Assembly: GCA_914767715.1 (NCBI GenBank)
Contig: OU612070.1
Span: forward strand, 13,099,501-13,163,500
Length of the DNA: 64,000 bases
DNA from: Membranipora membranacea
Taxonomy: Eukaryota; Bryozoa; Gymnolaemata; Cheilostomatida; Membraniporidae
Direction: 5' to 3'
In this document: piece after piece, positions 13,001-21,776 of the stretch
How positions within the stretch are numbered: the first letter of the stretch is position 1
Layout of the letters: each line of letters begins with the position of its first letter
Notes under the pieces: model-generated
What the model was told of the DNA's origin: nothing
Seen by the model: only the letters and a program-made list of their open reading frames with translations
The model's database searches: none
Made by a program: the position numbers and the translations under genes

Positions 13001-16000
13001 ACAGCGCGTATTTTTTTATTTTGACATGCCACATGCCAACAACAAAAAAGTTAGTGATCAGGTTACAAAACTTAAAGCAATAGCGAGCAAGTTGAGTCGG
13101 TTGGGTTTGATGGTCATCAATAATAAAAAAAACCATTCGATGGATGCACAGATAGATTTCGGTAGAGGATCGTACTGTTCACAAGAGAGTTTAGTTTTTG
13201 CTTAGCATCAGATCCGATATAACCATGTGATAATCAAAATGGATCACAGGGTGCATTGGGTAAAAATGACACTAAACATCTTTCCGTGTGAATATAAATT
13301 ATTGTCATTATTAAGGAAAAAAAACCAAAATGGCTATGCCGCTGTCTCTTCTCAGTGTGGCATTGCTTCGATCTAAAAGTGCTGACTGTTTGCTTGTGAT
13401 GACTTTAATTTGTCCATCAAGATACATTATAATGTATTAATTGGGGGTTACGGTACATAAAAATGTGTGAGAAGATGTCGGGAGGAGTCCCTTAAAATAT
13501 TTATTTGCAAAGGGTGGGTGGGATCTTATCTAACTTCACTTAAACGGTAAGTGAGTAGAAATAAAAAATCATTGATAAATGGCATATCAGATAGAATTTC
13601 GTTTTACGGGCCCAAAAAACATGTCAATGGAAAGTTGATATCAGATATCAATGTAACCATTGAACCAGTGTCTTTTTGGGCAGTGGCTTTTTGGATAGTG
13701 GCCTTATGGGTAGTGGCCTTTTGACCAGTGGCCTTATGGCCAGTGGCTTTTTGGCCAGTGGCTTTATGGCCAGTGGCTTTATGGCCAGTGGCTTTATGGC
13801 CAGTGGCTTTATGGCCAGTGGCTTTTTGGCAGTGGCCTTTTGACCCGAAATCTGGAAGGTGCACGTAACATTGGTGTTATCATTGACCTGCAGCTCATAT
13901 ACCAGGTTTTTTGTTGATTACTCGATCAATTTCGATCGGGTTTTGAGTCTGAAAATTACAATATATTTAGCAGCCTGTCATGACAATTTGATACAAATTT
14001 ACGGCAAAATTTTATTGAAGAAGAAAATACCATCAAGTTGTTAACAGGATGCTGCTGATTGTAACGCAATTTTCAAACTCAAATCCGATCGAGTTATGAA
14101 CAAAAATCCTGGATTATGGACAGTAAATCAATCATACCACCAATGCTACGACACCTTCCAATGTCGTTACCTAGCCCACAACTAAGTGCCTCACTTCAGC
14201 TGTTTATAGTGTCCTGTCTAGGTTTATTATTATGTCTATGGGGATACCCAATTGTCTTGTGTTTTTTTACACCAGGTATTGCTACTTATATCGCAACATT
14301 GGTTAGCAGCAGAGTGAAAATAATTGGTGGGTGTATGTAATGAAGCATGGAGATTGCAAATCTGGCATCCATTCCCTTATACATATTTGTAGGGAATATC
14401 ATAGTAGACCACGGAGAGCTTCGTCACAAGACTGTATACTCTCACCAAGATATGTTGATCCACCTCCGTATGAACCAAGGTATTTTGTATGGTATAGTTT
14501 GGCATATATGCATGCATCAATGTAACTATACTTGAAATTACAATGTCATTACATATTTTGCTTTTAAAAATAGTTTTGAACATCCCCGGTGTCCAATATT
14601 TGTCCTTTTACTTTCAATTTTTGTGTAGTGATTCAACATTCAAAATTTGATGCAAAAACATAATCTGAACACGGACGCATCCAGCAAGATTGAATATATA
14701 TCTATTGTATCTATTTTGTTAGATGCAATGAAGCTACCATCATGGGCCATAATGCAATAAGCAAAAACTGTTTGTTATATTTATAGAGTCTATTGCTATA
14801 ATAGGAGAAGTTCCTCACGCGACAGCCTACTTACTACAAGCTATACTGCTCCCCCACCTTACGAGTACGAAGTTATCAGTATGACTGTTTTAATTTCACT
14901 TGCCTTTGCTTTAATTTATTTACACAAGTGGCATTAAGATTGATCATTATTATTTCATAATTAGCTAACAGCGAAATGGCGAATTTTTACTGGTCCTTAA
15001 GTTCTACAGCTGTGTCAACTTCTAAAAGTTTTATAAAGCAGCTTGCATTTTTGAATGGTTGTGGCTGGAACGCCAACCTATGCGTATCACAAAAGCTGCC
15101 AAAATTTTAGCGAGTTTTAATAACTGGCACAAATGTATATATAATTCGAACTGCATTAAAAATTGCCATACTGCGTACTTAACCACTGATCTATGTAGTC
15201 ATTTCAAGGGTCTATCTATACCCTTTGGCTGCTCTACAGTCACCATGTGTTTCATTGAATTTTGCAGCGGAAATCAATATAATGCTGGCAGTAGTGTATA
15301 TTGGGAAAATGGGCACAGGATGCATGAAGCAAAGGTGCCATTGAGTTACTATTCCGGACGGTAAGATACAAACAAATAATTCGGACAATTTAAGAGAGAG
15401 ATCTACAGATGAGTAGATTGCATAAAATTTGTTCACAACCTTTTTTTGTCTTATCATGAAGATCACTCTAACACCACTAATCTCAGATGATTCCAATGTC
15501 ATGTTAGTTTTTCATGCTGATCAAAATGGAAATATTGCACCTTACACTAAGTTGCACACTGGGCGGCTAATTGCCAAAAACGCTGTTGCTAAAGTGAATC
15601 TACGATTTCAATTGTCATGCCACCTGGAAAACTGGCTTTGCACATTCATATAGATCTGATTTTTTTCTAGGTGGCTTTGTATCAAAGCCAATTGTTTCTG
15701 CATGCTATTTTATCCAAAGGAGTTCTCAAACAAAATAAGTTGAAAACCTATTTGACAAGGGATAAGTATAATGTAAACCAATTCATAACTAGAAACGGTA
15801 AATATATTTGCGAGCAAATATAAAGGAATACAACCAATAGATTTGAATATCGAGGTCATGTGACATCATAATTGATGATGTCATAAGACTCGGTATATGC
15901 CAAAACCCCCTTATCCCGAGTCTCAACTCAATCGTATGATGAGAACTGCTAATCGGCAGCGATTAACTGTCTATGGCGGCCATATTGGATTTCGGGTCAT

Positions 16001-19000
16001 GTGACATTAAAATTGATGATGTCATCAGATTCGGCATATGTCATAACCCCCAAATTCCAAGTTTTAACTCAATCGCATGATAAGAACTGTAAATCGGCAG
16101 CCACGTCCTGTTAATGGTGGCCATATTGGATTCGGGTCACATGACATCAAAAATGATGATGTCATAAGATTCAGTATGTGTCATTGCCCCTAAATCCCAA
16201 GTTTTAACTCAATCGCATTATAAGAACTGCTAATCGGCAGCCACTTCCTGTTTGTGGCAGCGATCTTGGATATCGGGTCATGTGACATTATAATTGCTGA
16301 TGTCATAAGATTCGGTATATGTCATAACCCCCAAATCCCAAGTTTAAACTCAATCGTATGTTAAGAACTGTTAATCGGCAGCCACTTCCTGTTTATGGCG
16401 GCCATTTTGGATATCGGGTCATGTTACATTGAAATTGATGATGTCATAAGATTCGGTATAAGTCAAAACCCCCAACTCCCAAGTCTTAACTCAATCGCAT
16501 GTTAAGAACTGCTAATCGGCAGCCATTTCCTGTTTTTGGCGGCCATTTTGGATATTGGGTCATGTGACATTAAAATTGATGATGTCATAAGATTCGGTAT
16601 ATGCCATAACCTCTGTATCCTAAGTTTCAACTCAATCGGATGATTTGTTCTCAAGATATCACCAAAAGAAAATCGAAAAAACATCCTCCACTAATTAGTG
16701 TAATTAGCAAATATTACATAACATTTCAAAAGTTCGTTTTGCAATTTCTCATCTTGACATATGGGACTATGTTGTGACCATATATCATCGAATTCTGCCA
16801 AGTATTTCTTGACATATAGAAGAATGAAATTGGGTAAAAACGTTAAAAAAGGCAAAACCTCCTTCACTAATTAGTGTAATTAGCAAGGATTACATAACAT
16901 TTTAAAATTTCATTTCGCAATTTCTCATCTAAACATATGGAGCTATGTTGTGACCAAGTAACAGCAAATTCTGCCCGGTAGTTCTTGACTTATAAAAGCT
17001 ACAAAAAGTGTTGCGAGACGAATAATAATAATAATAATAATAAACTCAACTAAAACAAAAGAAATACAACTTTGTTGTATTCCTAATTACAATATTGATT
17101 GACCTATGGACTGTATTTTAGAACGAGTGTTCATAGCCACCCACTGGCAGATCATGGAAGAAGTTCATCCCAATGTAATCTGAGCATACCTCAACAGCAA
17201 CATTTACTAGCAAATGGGTGAGAGACTGTTGGCTCTGATAATAATATATCCCACTTGCTCTCATCTATCTCACGAGTAATCTAATGAGTCTCATCCTCTC
17301 CGCCCACCCGGATATTGTCCGAGCCTCTGTCCCTCGCTAATCCCTTTCACCTGCTGTCTGGATCCCTTATTCGGTTCCACCACATCTCGTCCTTTCTTTT
17401 CTATTATTGCATTTTTTTCGATAGTTCCTTTCAACCAATCCTGAATCATTCCAAATGTTTCTTCTTCTCTTTGTCCTGGTTCTATCGCCTACTGGGCACG
17501 TTTTCTCTAACTTCTAGAGCTCTTAATCTTTGCTCTTCTCTCTCAGCCTGTCCTTCACTCCTGTTTCTGTTTCTTGCTCGTCTTCTCCTCCCTATATATG
17601 TCCTCTCTCTCTCTCTAACTCATCTAATCTTTTTTGGTATCTCCTGTCATTCTTATCCAATAATCTATGGCATCATTCTCTGTATCTAGTTTTCACTTCC
17701 TCCAGTACTGTGGTGACTTTTATTTTCCTTTGATAGTTCTGTCCTAATCTGTTTGGGCAGAATTGTGCTAGATGTCTGGTGTTTCCACAGATGTAGAACT
17801 TAAAATTTGCATTTCCACTTTTCTCTCCTATTTCTCTCTCCTCATTTCCTCTAAATACCTTAAAGCCATGTCCAAATCCTCCACATGTGTAGCAGCCTCA
17901 TCCTCTTCCTCTGCCTCACTCTCTCTCATATTCCTGATTTCCTTTGTTCAACCTCAAAGTTGTTTTTCTTTTTTTCATTTTTTCATTATTTGGTCTCAAT
18001 TCCTTTATGCTCTTTGTGCTAGATTCCAGCTCCTCTCACTGCCATTTCTTTATGAATTTTCTCACGTTCCCTAGTGCTACCCCATTTTCAATATTAAACA
18101 CTGGTGTCTTCACACCCTGTCCAAATTTCCCCTCCATTTTATCTCTGTCTCATATATTTCCCTCCGGCCGTTGATATCACACTCTGCCAAATTCAAATTA
18201 TTTCAACTCTCTTTTTCCTCCTTATTGTCAGGAGGTTTCATTTTGCTGGTCACATAGGATTCTTCTATAGATGTAAGTATTAATGAATAAATTTTCTTTT
18301 ATTCGGATTAGAGTACTCAATCAAAACTACATCCCACAGAATTTGACAAGAGGTCAAAGCTCTGCAAGCGCTTTTTGCAGACCGGATTACGGAGACTACA
18401 CTCATCCAGAACGGTAAGGAAAGTATGATGATGTATTGATGATAAAATCCAGTGACTTATCATATTGATCTATACCTTCAGATGACTGTACATGATAAGC
18501 CCAATAAACAGTCGCTGCTATACAGTCTAAGTTACTTGTTAAAAGATGAACAGTTCTGCTATTATATCCACATCTCATGATAATGCAGATATATCATTAT
18601 TGGCAATTTTTGTAGAAAAGTTCAGCTTCTTCAATGATATATATTACATAGAAATGAGTGTTTTGTTTATCTTCAAACTACCCAAATTCATTGACCCGAG
18701 CAAGAGAGACAATTTTAATGGTATCAAGTTTTATTAACGGAGGGAGTTTTGAACTTTTTCATCGTAAAAATCTCGACTAAGTTCAACGACACTTAATATA
18801 AAGTGCTTTGGTATTCATGAAAAGATTTCTGATAATATGTAAGCTGTTTTCTGTTATTATTATTTTGATCAGAGTGCCATTTGAGCCAACTCATTGGCCT
18901 CTAAGAGGGCGACTCTACCGTTCCCGTTCAGATGCATATATACCCAAGTCCGGCGGGTGAGTAGCACATCATCTACTTTTGTAACCAAACTATAAATCTA

Positions 19001-20652
19001 GTCTGACTAGAAGTCCTGGAGGTGGCTTTGCAGTCCTGTATGGAAAAATTACCTAATAACTTGATATATCTGATAACACAAAGATTGCACAGTCAGTTTG
19101 GAAAGATATGTGCCCCTTGTAACCTTGTATAAGCAATTTATTGCTCAGACTTTTTTATATCAACATTTGCATACAAAGAAAAAAATCTGTCTTTAGATTG
19201 AATGATGGACCCATCATCCTTTAATCACAAAACGTTACCCCTGAATATTGGTACTAAGATGATAATTGGTTATGTGGCCCCTGGGATAATGATTCTTGCA
19301 CTGGCAATTTGAGTGCTCAAACTGTGCCTGGATCGTTGGTTTTTAACATTTCATTATCAACCACGTTGTGAATAGTTGCTCTGGGAAATTGAAAATATTA
19401 AGTTTAGTTTGATTTTTACTACCACTATGTCATTATTTACAGGATCCATTACAAAATAGAATATGAAGATAAACGTAAGTTTTCAATGCATCCGCTGATT
19501 TGAAAACATCAGGTTTGGTCCTGTAAGACCTGCCTCTGGATGCTTGGGCAAGGCCCCACTCTCCACAGAATTTCAAGGCATATAAATATCAAATGGAAGT
19601 CCTTAATGGGAATATTCTTACATGGTATATTCCATGGGCATCAGAAGGGGTGCTCAGGGTGCTCAAGTGAGCACCCCTTCGGAGGTTTAAAATTTTTTGT
19701 TTGTTTAACAATTGGAACTCAATGTTTTCTTTTATCGCTAGAACTTTCAATCGGGGCCCGGGCAAGAGGCTGTTGCTGTTAAATATTTTTGGTATCATGC
19801 TTGGTGTTGATCATCCATAAAAGTTGGCTGGTATGTACCAGAATGTCTCTTTTTGGGTCTCGAATTTCAAAAAATTTCCGCTGGCAGGACGGCGCTTGGG
19901 CGCCCCTCCCGCACCCTCCCCGCTTACACATGCCACTAACTAATCCACAGCTAAAAGGAGCTCCCCTTGGTAAATCCTTCTGACGCCCATGGTATATTTA
20001 ATTATGTGTTCTAAGGCCATTTTATTTTGCCTCTCTGGCTCCCCAGAACTGGTAAACTTTTCAATGCTCAGAAAATAATTCACCATGATCAACAACACCA
20101 TCGCTAGCATGCATGATAAATTTTGCCCTTACTTGGAGGCATCCCTGATAATTATCCTTACCATTTTTATCATCTTAATGCTCACCACTGTGTATAATTG
20201 GCATATTTTATAGGTAATAAGTATAATAACAATATCTGGAGACCCATACAAACAAGCAGCTTGGGCAATCAGTTTGACACCATTATTGAACGTAAGTTAC
20301 TTTGATCTCCCTGCTGATCTATGTGACAAATGGACAAATTACATTGAGATTCATGGCTATATCTCCAAAATACTTTTCACTAATACAGAACATGTGTGTA
20401 TTTGTTATGTTCGTAATGGGTATCCTTAAACAATACTACGTACATGTAGATGTTTTTGAAGATGTCAGGTTAATATCCCCATACTGTAGTTCTTCTTTTC
20501 CCGCTTTCTATTGTTCAACCTTGATTATAATATCAGAATTGCTGACTATTTGTGAGAGTCCACCTGGTAGGAAATGGGCAGGAATTTCTGAATCATTTTT
20601 TATTGTTGTCATTTCAGCTGAATCTGCAGATGATTACAGTGATCATAACTAA
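4064..20652 (+). CDS. Host gene, 19 coding exons, predicted 500-aa disordered PPxY protein of unknown family
   Basis: Exons found by hand: 4064-4117, 4905-5002, 5169-5252, 5477-5533, 6540-6617, 7646-7708, 10317-10409, 10567-10668, 11004-11099, 11273-11365, 11698-11793, 14393-14479, 14787-14864, 15268-15360, 18312-18413, 18873-18956, 19443-19474, 20214-20291, 20618-20652. Each has an AG acceptor and GT donor. Exons 3 to 16 all begin and end in phase 2, exon 17 shifts to phase 1, and the sum is 1503 nt ending in TAA. The protein has no visible signal peptide, membrane helix or catalytic motif. It is rich in Ser, Arg, Tyr and Pro, with PPPY at residues 328-331 and 356-359 (possible WW-domain ligands) and RPAPVPKPR at 136-144 (possible SH3 ligand). 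It resembles a scaffold or cytoplasmic tail; that is inference. The start is the first in-frame ATG after a stop at 4004. The weakest points are exon 1, the exon 13 donor (gtacga) and the 3' end, where no AATAAA is seen. Confidence 0.6.
4905..5533 (+). CDS. Host gene exons 2 to 4 (basic/acidic N-terminal region)
   Basis: Exon 2 (4905-5002) starts in phase 0 and codes a charged stretch beginning NNKFTKTEKKYDVEDTF. Its other frames contain stops, which fixes the reading. Exon 3 (5169-5252) and exon 4 (5477-5533) continue in phase 2, with donors gtaagt and gtaagc. The encoded peptides (for example RPKYKTPIRKVVADESY and SLPEPKPR) are hydrophilic and give no domain match that I recognise. Confidence 0.55.
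5799..6164 (-). CDS. Possible antisense exon or gene fragment in intron 4
   Basis: A minus-strand open frame of about 120 codons with protein-like composition (FEALACIPIFKSDLKHPANN, later AADIMLCVLEAVLEIEK), preceded at 6165-6170 by a good acceptor (pyrimidine-rich, then TTGCAG). It has the look of an internal exon of a helical-repeat protein. I do not recognise the family and found no clear partner exon; a possible donor lies near 5860. It could be a stray exon, a retrocopy fragment or chance. Confidence 0.3.
   Translation of the reverse strand, partial: QSMSRCFEALACIPIFKSDLKHPANNFHRFTNSLFSPLTLEKNSLSQSNSRAADIMLCVLEAVLEIEKTLHPDIPHQSNFTSTAVNYIGNFLWKMNGTLSSKTYSDCLGLLFLSPSTILLL
6540..7708 (+). 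CDS. Host gene exons 5 and 6 (PxxP stretch)
   Basis: Exon 5 (6540-6617) and exon 6 (7646-7708) are both phase 2 to phase 2, with tag acceptors and gtaagc/gtaagt donors. Exon 6 encodes RPAPVPKPR, a class of proline-rich sequence able to bind SH3 domains. The 1-kb intron between them holds only AT-rich DNA and the short palindromic repeat near 6.9 kb. Confidence 0.5.
6908..7000. repeat. Cluster of palindromic GCATGC motifs
   Basis: Three near-copies of CATGCTCTATCAAA and interspersed CATCAAAAACATG units, several self-complementary (CATGCATG, TGATAGCATGC). It can fold into short hairpins. Probably a small local repeat; no function is visible. Confidence 0.4.
9268..9545 (-). repeat. Possible SINE-like or dispersed repeat fragment
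   Basis: On the minus strand the block begins with a B-box-like CAGCTTCAATTCCAGG, then a GC-richer core (TTCCGGCGGGCAAGG, AAAAAGATCCCC) unlike the AT-rich surroundings, and ends in a short iterated tail (GACTTAGACTTAGAC). The composition and tail suggest a dispersed element, but no A box or target duplication was found, so the class is open. Confidence 0.25.
10255..10945 (+). repeat. Tandem segmental duplication, copy 1 (exons 7 and 8)
   Basis: This roughly 690-bp segment and the next one share exon and intron sequence: the pre-acceptor stretch (AATACTG.CACATAA), exon starts TGGTGCAAATA, donors followed by gtgagttaaca, and exon ends in ACCAGCAGgtaaatt. Exon 7 (10317-10409) and exon 8 (10567-10668) correspond to exons 9 and 10. 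Because both exons are phase 2 on each side, the duplication added about 63 residues without a frameshift. Confidence 0.8.
10946..11440 (+). repeat. Tandem segmental duplication, copy 2 (exons 9 and 10)
   Basis: Copy 2 holds exon 9 (11004-11099) and exon 10 (11273-11365). Encoded motifs match copy 1 with changes, for example SARQRSTSPHGSSRLTS against SARQRSTSPYGSSRLTS. Exon lengths differ by multiples of three (93/96 and 102/93), as expected if the frame is kept by selection. The outer breakpoint of the large inverted duplication falls within the intron after exon 10. Confidence 0.8.
12743..13841. mobile_element. Foldback-type element with 15-bp tandem repeats in inverted arms
   Basis: Two arms face each other. 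The left (12743-12964) is made of a 15-bp unit of the form GCCACTGGCCAWAAA, then GGTTCAATAGTTACAT and a tail TTTCCATTGACATGTTTT. The right (13610-13841) is the inverted copy. Inside lies a second inverted pair (about 12963-13006 and 13340-13390, sharing AAACAGTCAGCA). Long inverted termini built of short direct repeats are the foldback organisation (Drosophila FB, sea urchin TU). No transposase and no clear target duplication were seen. The paralogous right arm of the inverted duplication lacks this segment. Confidence 0.7.
14393..14864 (+). CDS. Host gene exons 12 and 13, paired PPPY exons
   Basis: Exon 12 (14393-14479) ends in VDPPPYEP and exon 13 (14787-14864) in YTAPPPY. Both begin with an Arg/Ser-rich stretch containing SSQD or SSRD (ASSQDCILS, SSSRDSLL) and are phase 2 on both sides, so they look like an older exon duplication. 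PPxY is the ligand of WW domains, for example in Nedd4-family ubiquitin ligases and YAP-type adaptors, so the pair suggests avid WW binding. Pseudo-exon 13 in the right arm has lost the motif (FPPC). Confidence 0.6.
15848..16625. repeat. Six tandem units of about 141 bp
   Basis: Recurrent landmarks every 140-144 bp: TCATGTGACATTA, GATGATGTCATAAGA, CTCAATCGCATG, AATCGGCAGCCA and GGCGGCCATATTGG. Units differ by scattered substitutions, so the array is not recent. The repeated TGACATCA/TGATGTCAT strings are palindromic and resemble CRE-like octamers, which may be coincidental. Confidence 0.8.
16682..17042. repeat. Two 174-bp tandem units and an (AAT)n microsatellite
   Basis: CTAATTAGTGTAATTAGCAA occurs near 16689 and 16867, each time followed by matching text (TTACATAACATTT, GCAATTTCTCATCT, CTATGTTGTGACCA). 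The block ends in about seven AAT triplets at 17021-17042. Confidence 0.8.
17219..18230 (-). mobile_element. LTR retrotransposon remnant, left-arm copy
   Basis: The reverse complement matches the element at 28617-30341, including the gag start region (GAGTGTGATATCAACGGCCG), the text around GGGGTAGCACTAGGGAACG and the zinc-knuckle region, where the first Cys is now Phe (FYICGNTRHLAQFC). It is shorter than the other copy, lacks the 5' LTR and primer site, and has frameshifts. The plus strand is therefore strikingly pyrimidine-rich. Both copies sit at the same place in the duplicated host intron, so insertion came before the inverted duplication. Confidence 0.65.
18312..20652 (+). CDS. Host gene exons 15 to 19 (C-terminal part)
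   Basis: Exon 15 (18312-18413) and exon 16 (18873-18956) are phase 2. Exon 17 (19443-19474, 32 nt) moves to phase 1, and exons 18 (20214-20291) and 19 (20618-20652) finish with ADDYSDHN and TAA. The tail is Tyr/Asn/Asp-rich. Only exons 11 to 16 are present in the inverted copy; exons 17 to 19 lie beyond its inner breakpoint. Confidence 0.55.
19632..19992. mobile_element. Small TIR element (MITE-like, 361 bp)
   Basis: The left end CCATGGGCATCAGAAGG is matched in inverted form at 19976-19992 with one mismatch. The element is flanked by TATATT on both sides (19626-19631 and 19993-19998), a plausible 6-bp target duplication. It carries an internal hairpin GGGGTGCTC/GAGCACCCC near 19647-19676. 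Its GC-rich core (GCGCTTGGGCGCCCCTCCC, then CACCCTCCCCGC) resembles the core of the hAT-like element at 1244-1658. No coding frame. It lies in the intron between exons 17 and 18. Confidence 0.65.
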
Positions 20653-20979
20653 AAACTAATTTGACCAGGTTGCTGCAGAAACTCATGATACGATCACTAA
20701 ATACGTCCTGGACAGCTATGACTTAATTTTAAGTCAAGTTTAAAGCATTAGTCATTACGCGAGTGTTATTTTTGCGATACTGATGTAATGATTATTGTAT
20801 TGATTTCAATTTGGTTTGAGTTTACTGTTGGATGACTAGTTTTCTATTGCCATTGCTAGACTGGAATTGGATGAAATAATTGTAAATTAATGTGCTTCGA
20901 AACACCCTGTGAGACATACATTGTCATATGTGTTAAGATGTAAATAGTAGCAACCACAAATCCTGTCAAAGGACTTTAG

Positions 20980-21263
20980 AGTTATCTCCCCGTTAACAGT
21001 GGTAGGACAACTCTTATTAGCCTGTGTCTCATCTTAGTTCTAGTTTACACTCTATAACATTTTTATATTCTTACAAATGGTAGAAAACCTTGACATGATA
21101 CATACAAGAAGATAAGATTTATAGTGTTTGTTTAAACTCCATTATTGTTTTATACTTCCTTCTGGTTCTGGCTTCTGAGATGATAACATTAAATACTTGT
21201 TCCTCCAATTATATTTCCTGATTATTCCACTATACACTTGATATGGCACACTCCCAATCAACA
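20980..21263 (+). repeat. Copia-type 5' LTR
   Basis: 284 bp from AGTTATCTCCCCGTTAACAG to CTCCCAATCAACA. Aligned with the 3' LTR it shows scattered substitutions and an indel of about 20 bp (ACAAGAAGATAAGATTTATA is present here only), so the insertion is not recent. The ancestral start was probably TGTAATCTCC as in the 3' copy. Confidence 0.85.
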
Positions 21264-21278
21264 GGTTACGGGCCCAGA
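21264..21278 (+). promoter_or_regulatory. Primer binding site for internal tRNA-iMet
   Basis: GGTTACGGGCCCAGA directly follows the 5' LTR. Except for one base (C for T) it matches the copia primer site GGTTATGGGCCCAG, which pairs with the anticodon-stem part of initiator tRNA-Met rather than its 3' end. This identifies a half-tRNA primed copia-type element. Confidence 0.75.
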
Positions 21279-21312
21279 TCAAGGCTATATTATTGTGGGG
21301 ATCCAAACAAGT

Positions 21313-21776
21313 ATGCACAAATCATACCACAAAGCTGTATTACCAAAAGCACCAAGTGTAGAGGATGATGCTGAATTCGATGAGAACAATAAGACAGCCT
21401 ATGCTGAACTTGTCCAAGTATTGGACTAGAGGTCACTTATGCTGATCATGAATGATGTTCCAAATGATGGTAGGAAGGCTCTCAAAATTCTGCGTGAACA
21501 TTATGCAAGCACTGAGAAGCCACGAGTACTAACGCTCTACTAGGAGCTGACTACAGTAGTGATGTCCGATCATGAGGATATTACCGATTATATCATCCGC
21601 GGAGAGCGAGCAGCTACCGGCTTATGAGCAGCCAACGAACAGATATCAGACAACTTGGTTATAGCGATGTTACTGAAAGGATTGCCAGAATCCTATCGAC
21701 CATTTGTAGTAGTCCACACAGCTTGATAAGGTAAAGACATTGACCGAGTTCGAGTCGCAACTACGCAACTGAGGCT
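21313..21776 (+). pseudogene. Copia-type gag, degenerate
   Basis: Readable fragments MHKSYHKAVLPKAPS, TAYAELVQVLD, DGRKALKILREHYAST and LVIAMLLKGLPESYRPFVV follow the copia Gag core, broken by at least four in-frame stops and a frameshift just before the next frame at 21777. The last fragment corresponds to the LLxxLPxSY motif conserved in copia Gag. Gag would form the particle; this copy cannot. Confidence 0.7.

Larger units (their letters stand above)
15822..17084. mobile_element. Repeat-rich non-autonomous element with short inverted ends
   Basis: The left end reads AGGAATACAACCAA, and the right end in reverse complement reads AGGAATACAACAAA. Between them are six units of about 141 bp, two units of about 174 bp and an (AAT)n tract. 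The wider segment about 15.46-17.09 kb is missing at the matching place in the right arm (between 30440 and 30590), where the flanks meet near ATGAAGATCAATATTG. This supports an insertion in the left arm, although a deletion in the right arm is possible. Target duplication and superfamily are unclear. Confidence 0.5.
11394..19125 (+). repeat. Left arm of a large inverted gene duplication
   Basis: From about 11394 to about 19125 the plus strand matches the reverse complement of about 35435 to 27448, through exons 11 to 16 and the introns between. Examples: exon 11 DNRPQHQA, exon 12 VDPPPYE, exon 15 QNYIPQNLTR, exon 16 VPFEPTHWP. Homology fades after ATATGTGCCCCTTGTAAC near 19125. Left-only segments relative to the other arm are about 12.5-14.37 kb (foldback element region) and about 15.46-17.09 kb (repeat-rich element). 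The left arm keeps open frames and splice sites. Confidence 0.85.

Noticed and set aside
12729-13864. Proteins made of HKATG/QKATG pentapeptides on both strands
   Set aside because: They are translations of the 15-bp direct repeats in the arms of the foldback element; no start context or flanking coding signal.
14116-14340. Small membrane protein with a hydrophobic stretch (FIVSCLGLLLCLWGYPIVL)
   Set aside because: It does not fit the phase-2 exon chain, has no counterpart in the inverted copy, and lies in the left-arm-only segment; a chance hydrophobic frame is more likely.
17315-18174. Ser/Leu/Phe-rich plus-strand ORFs
   Set aside because: They are antisense readings of the purine-rich gag-like remnant, a known source of long hydrophobic shadow frames.
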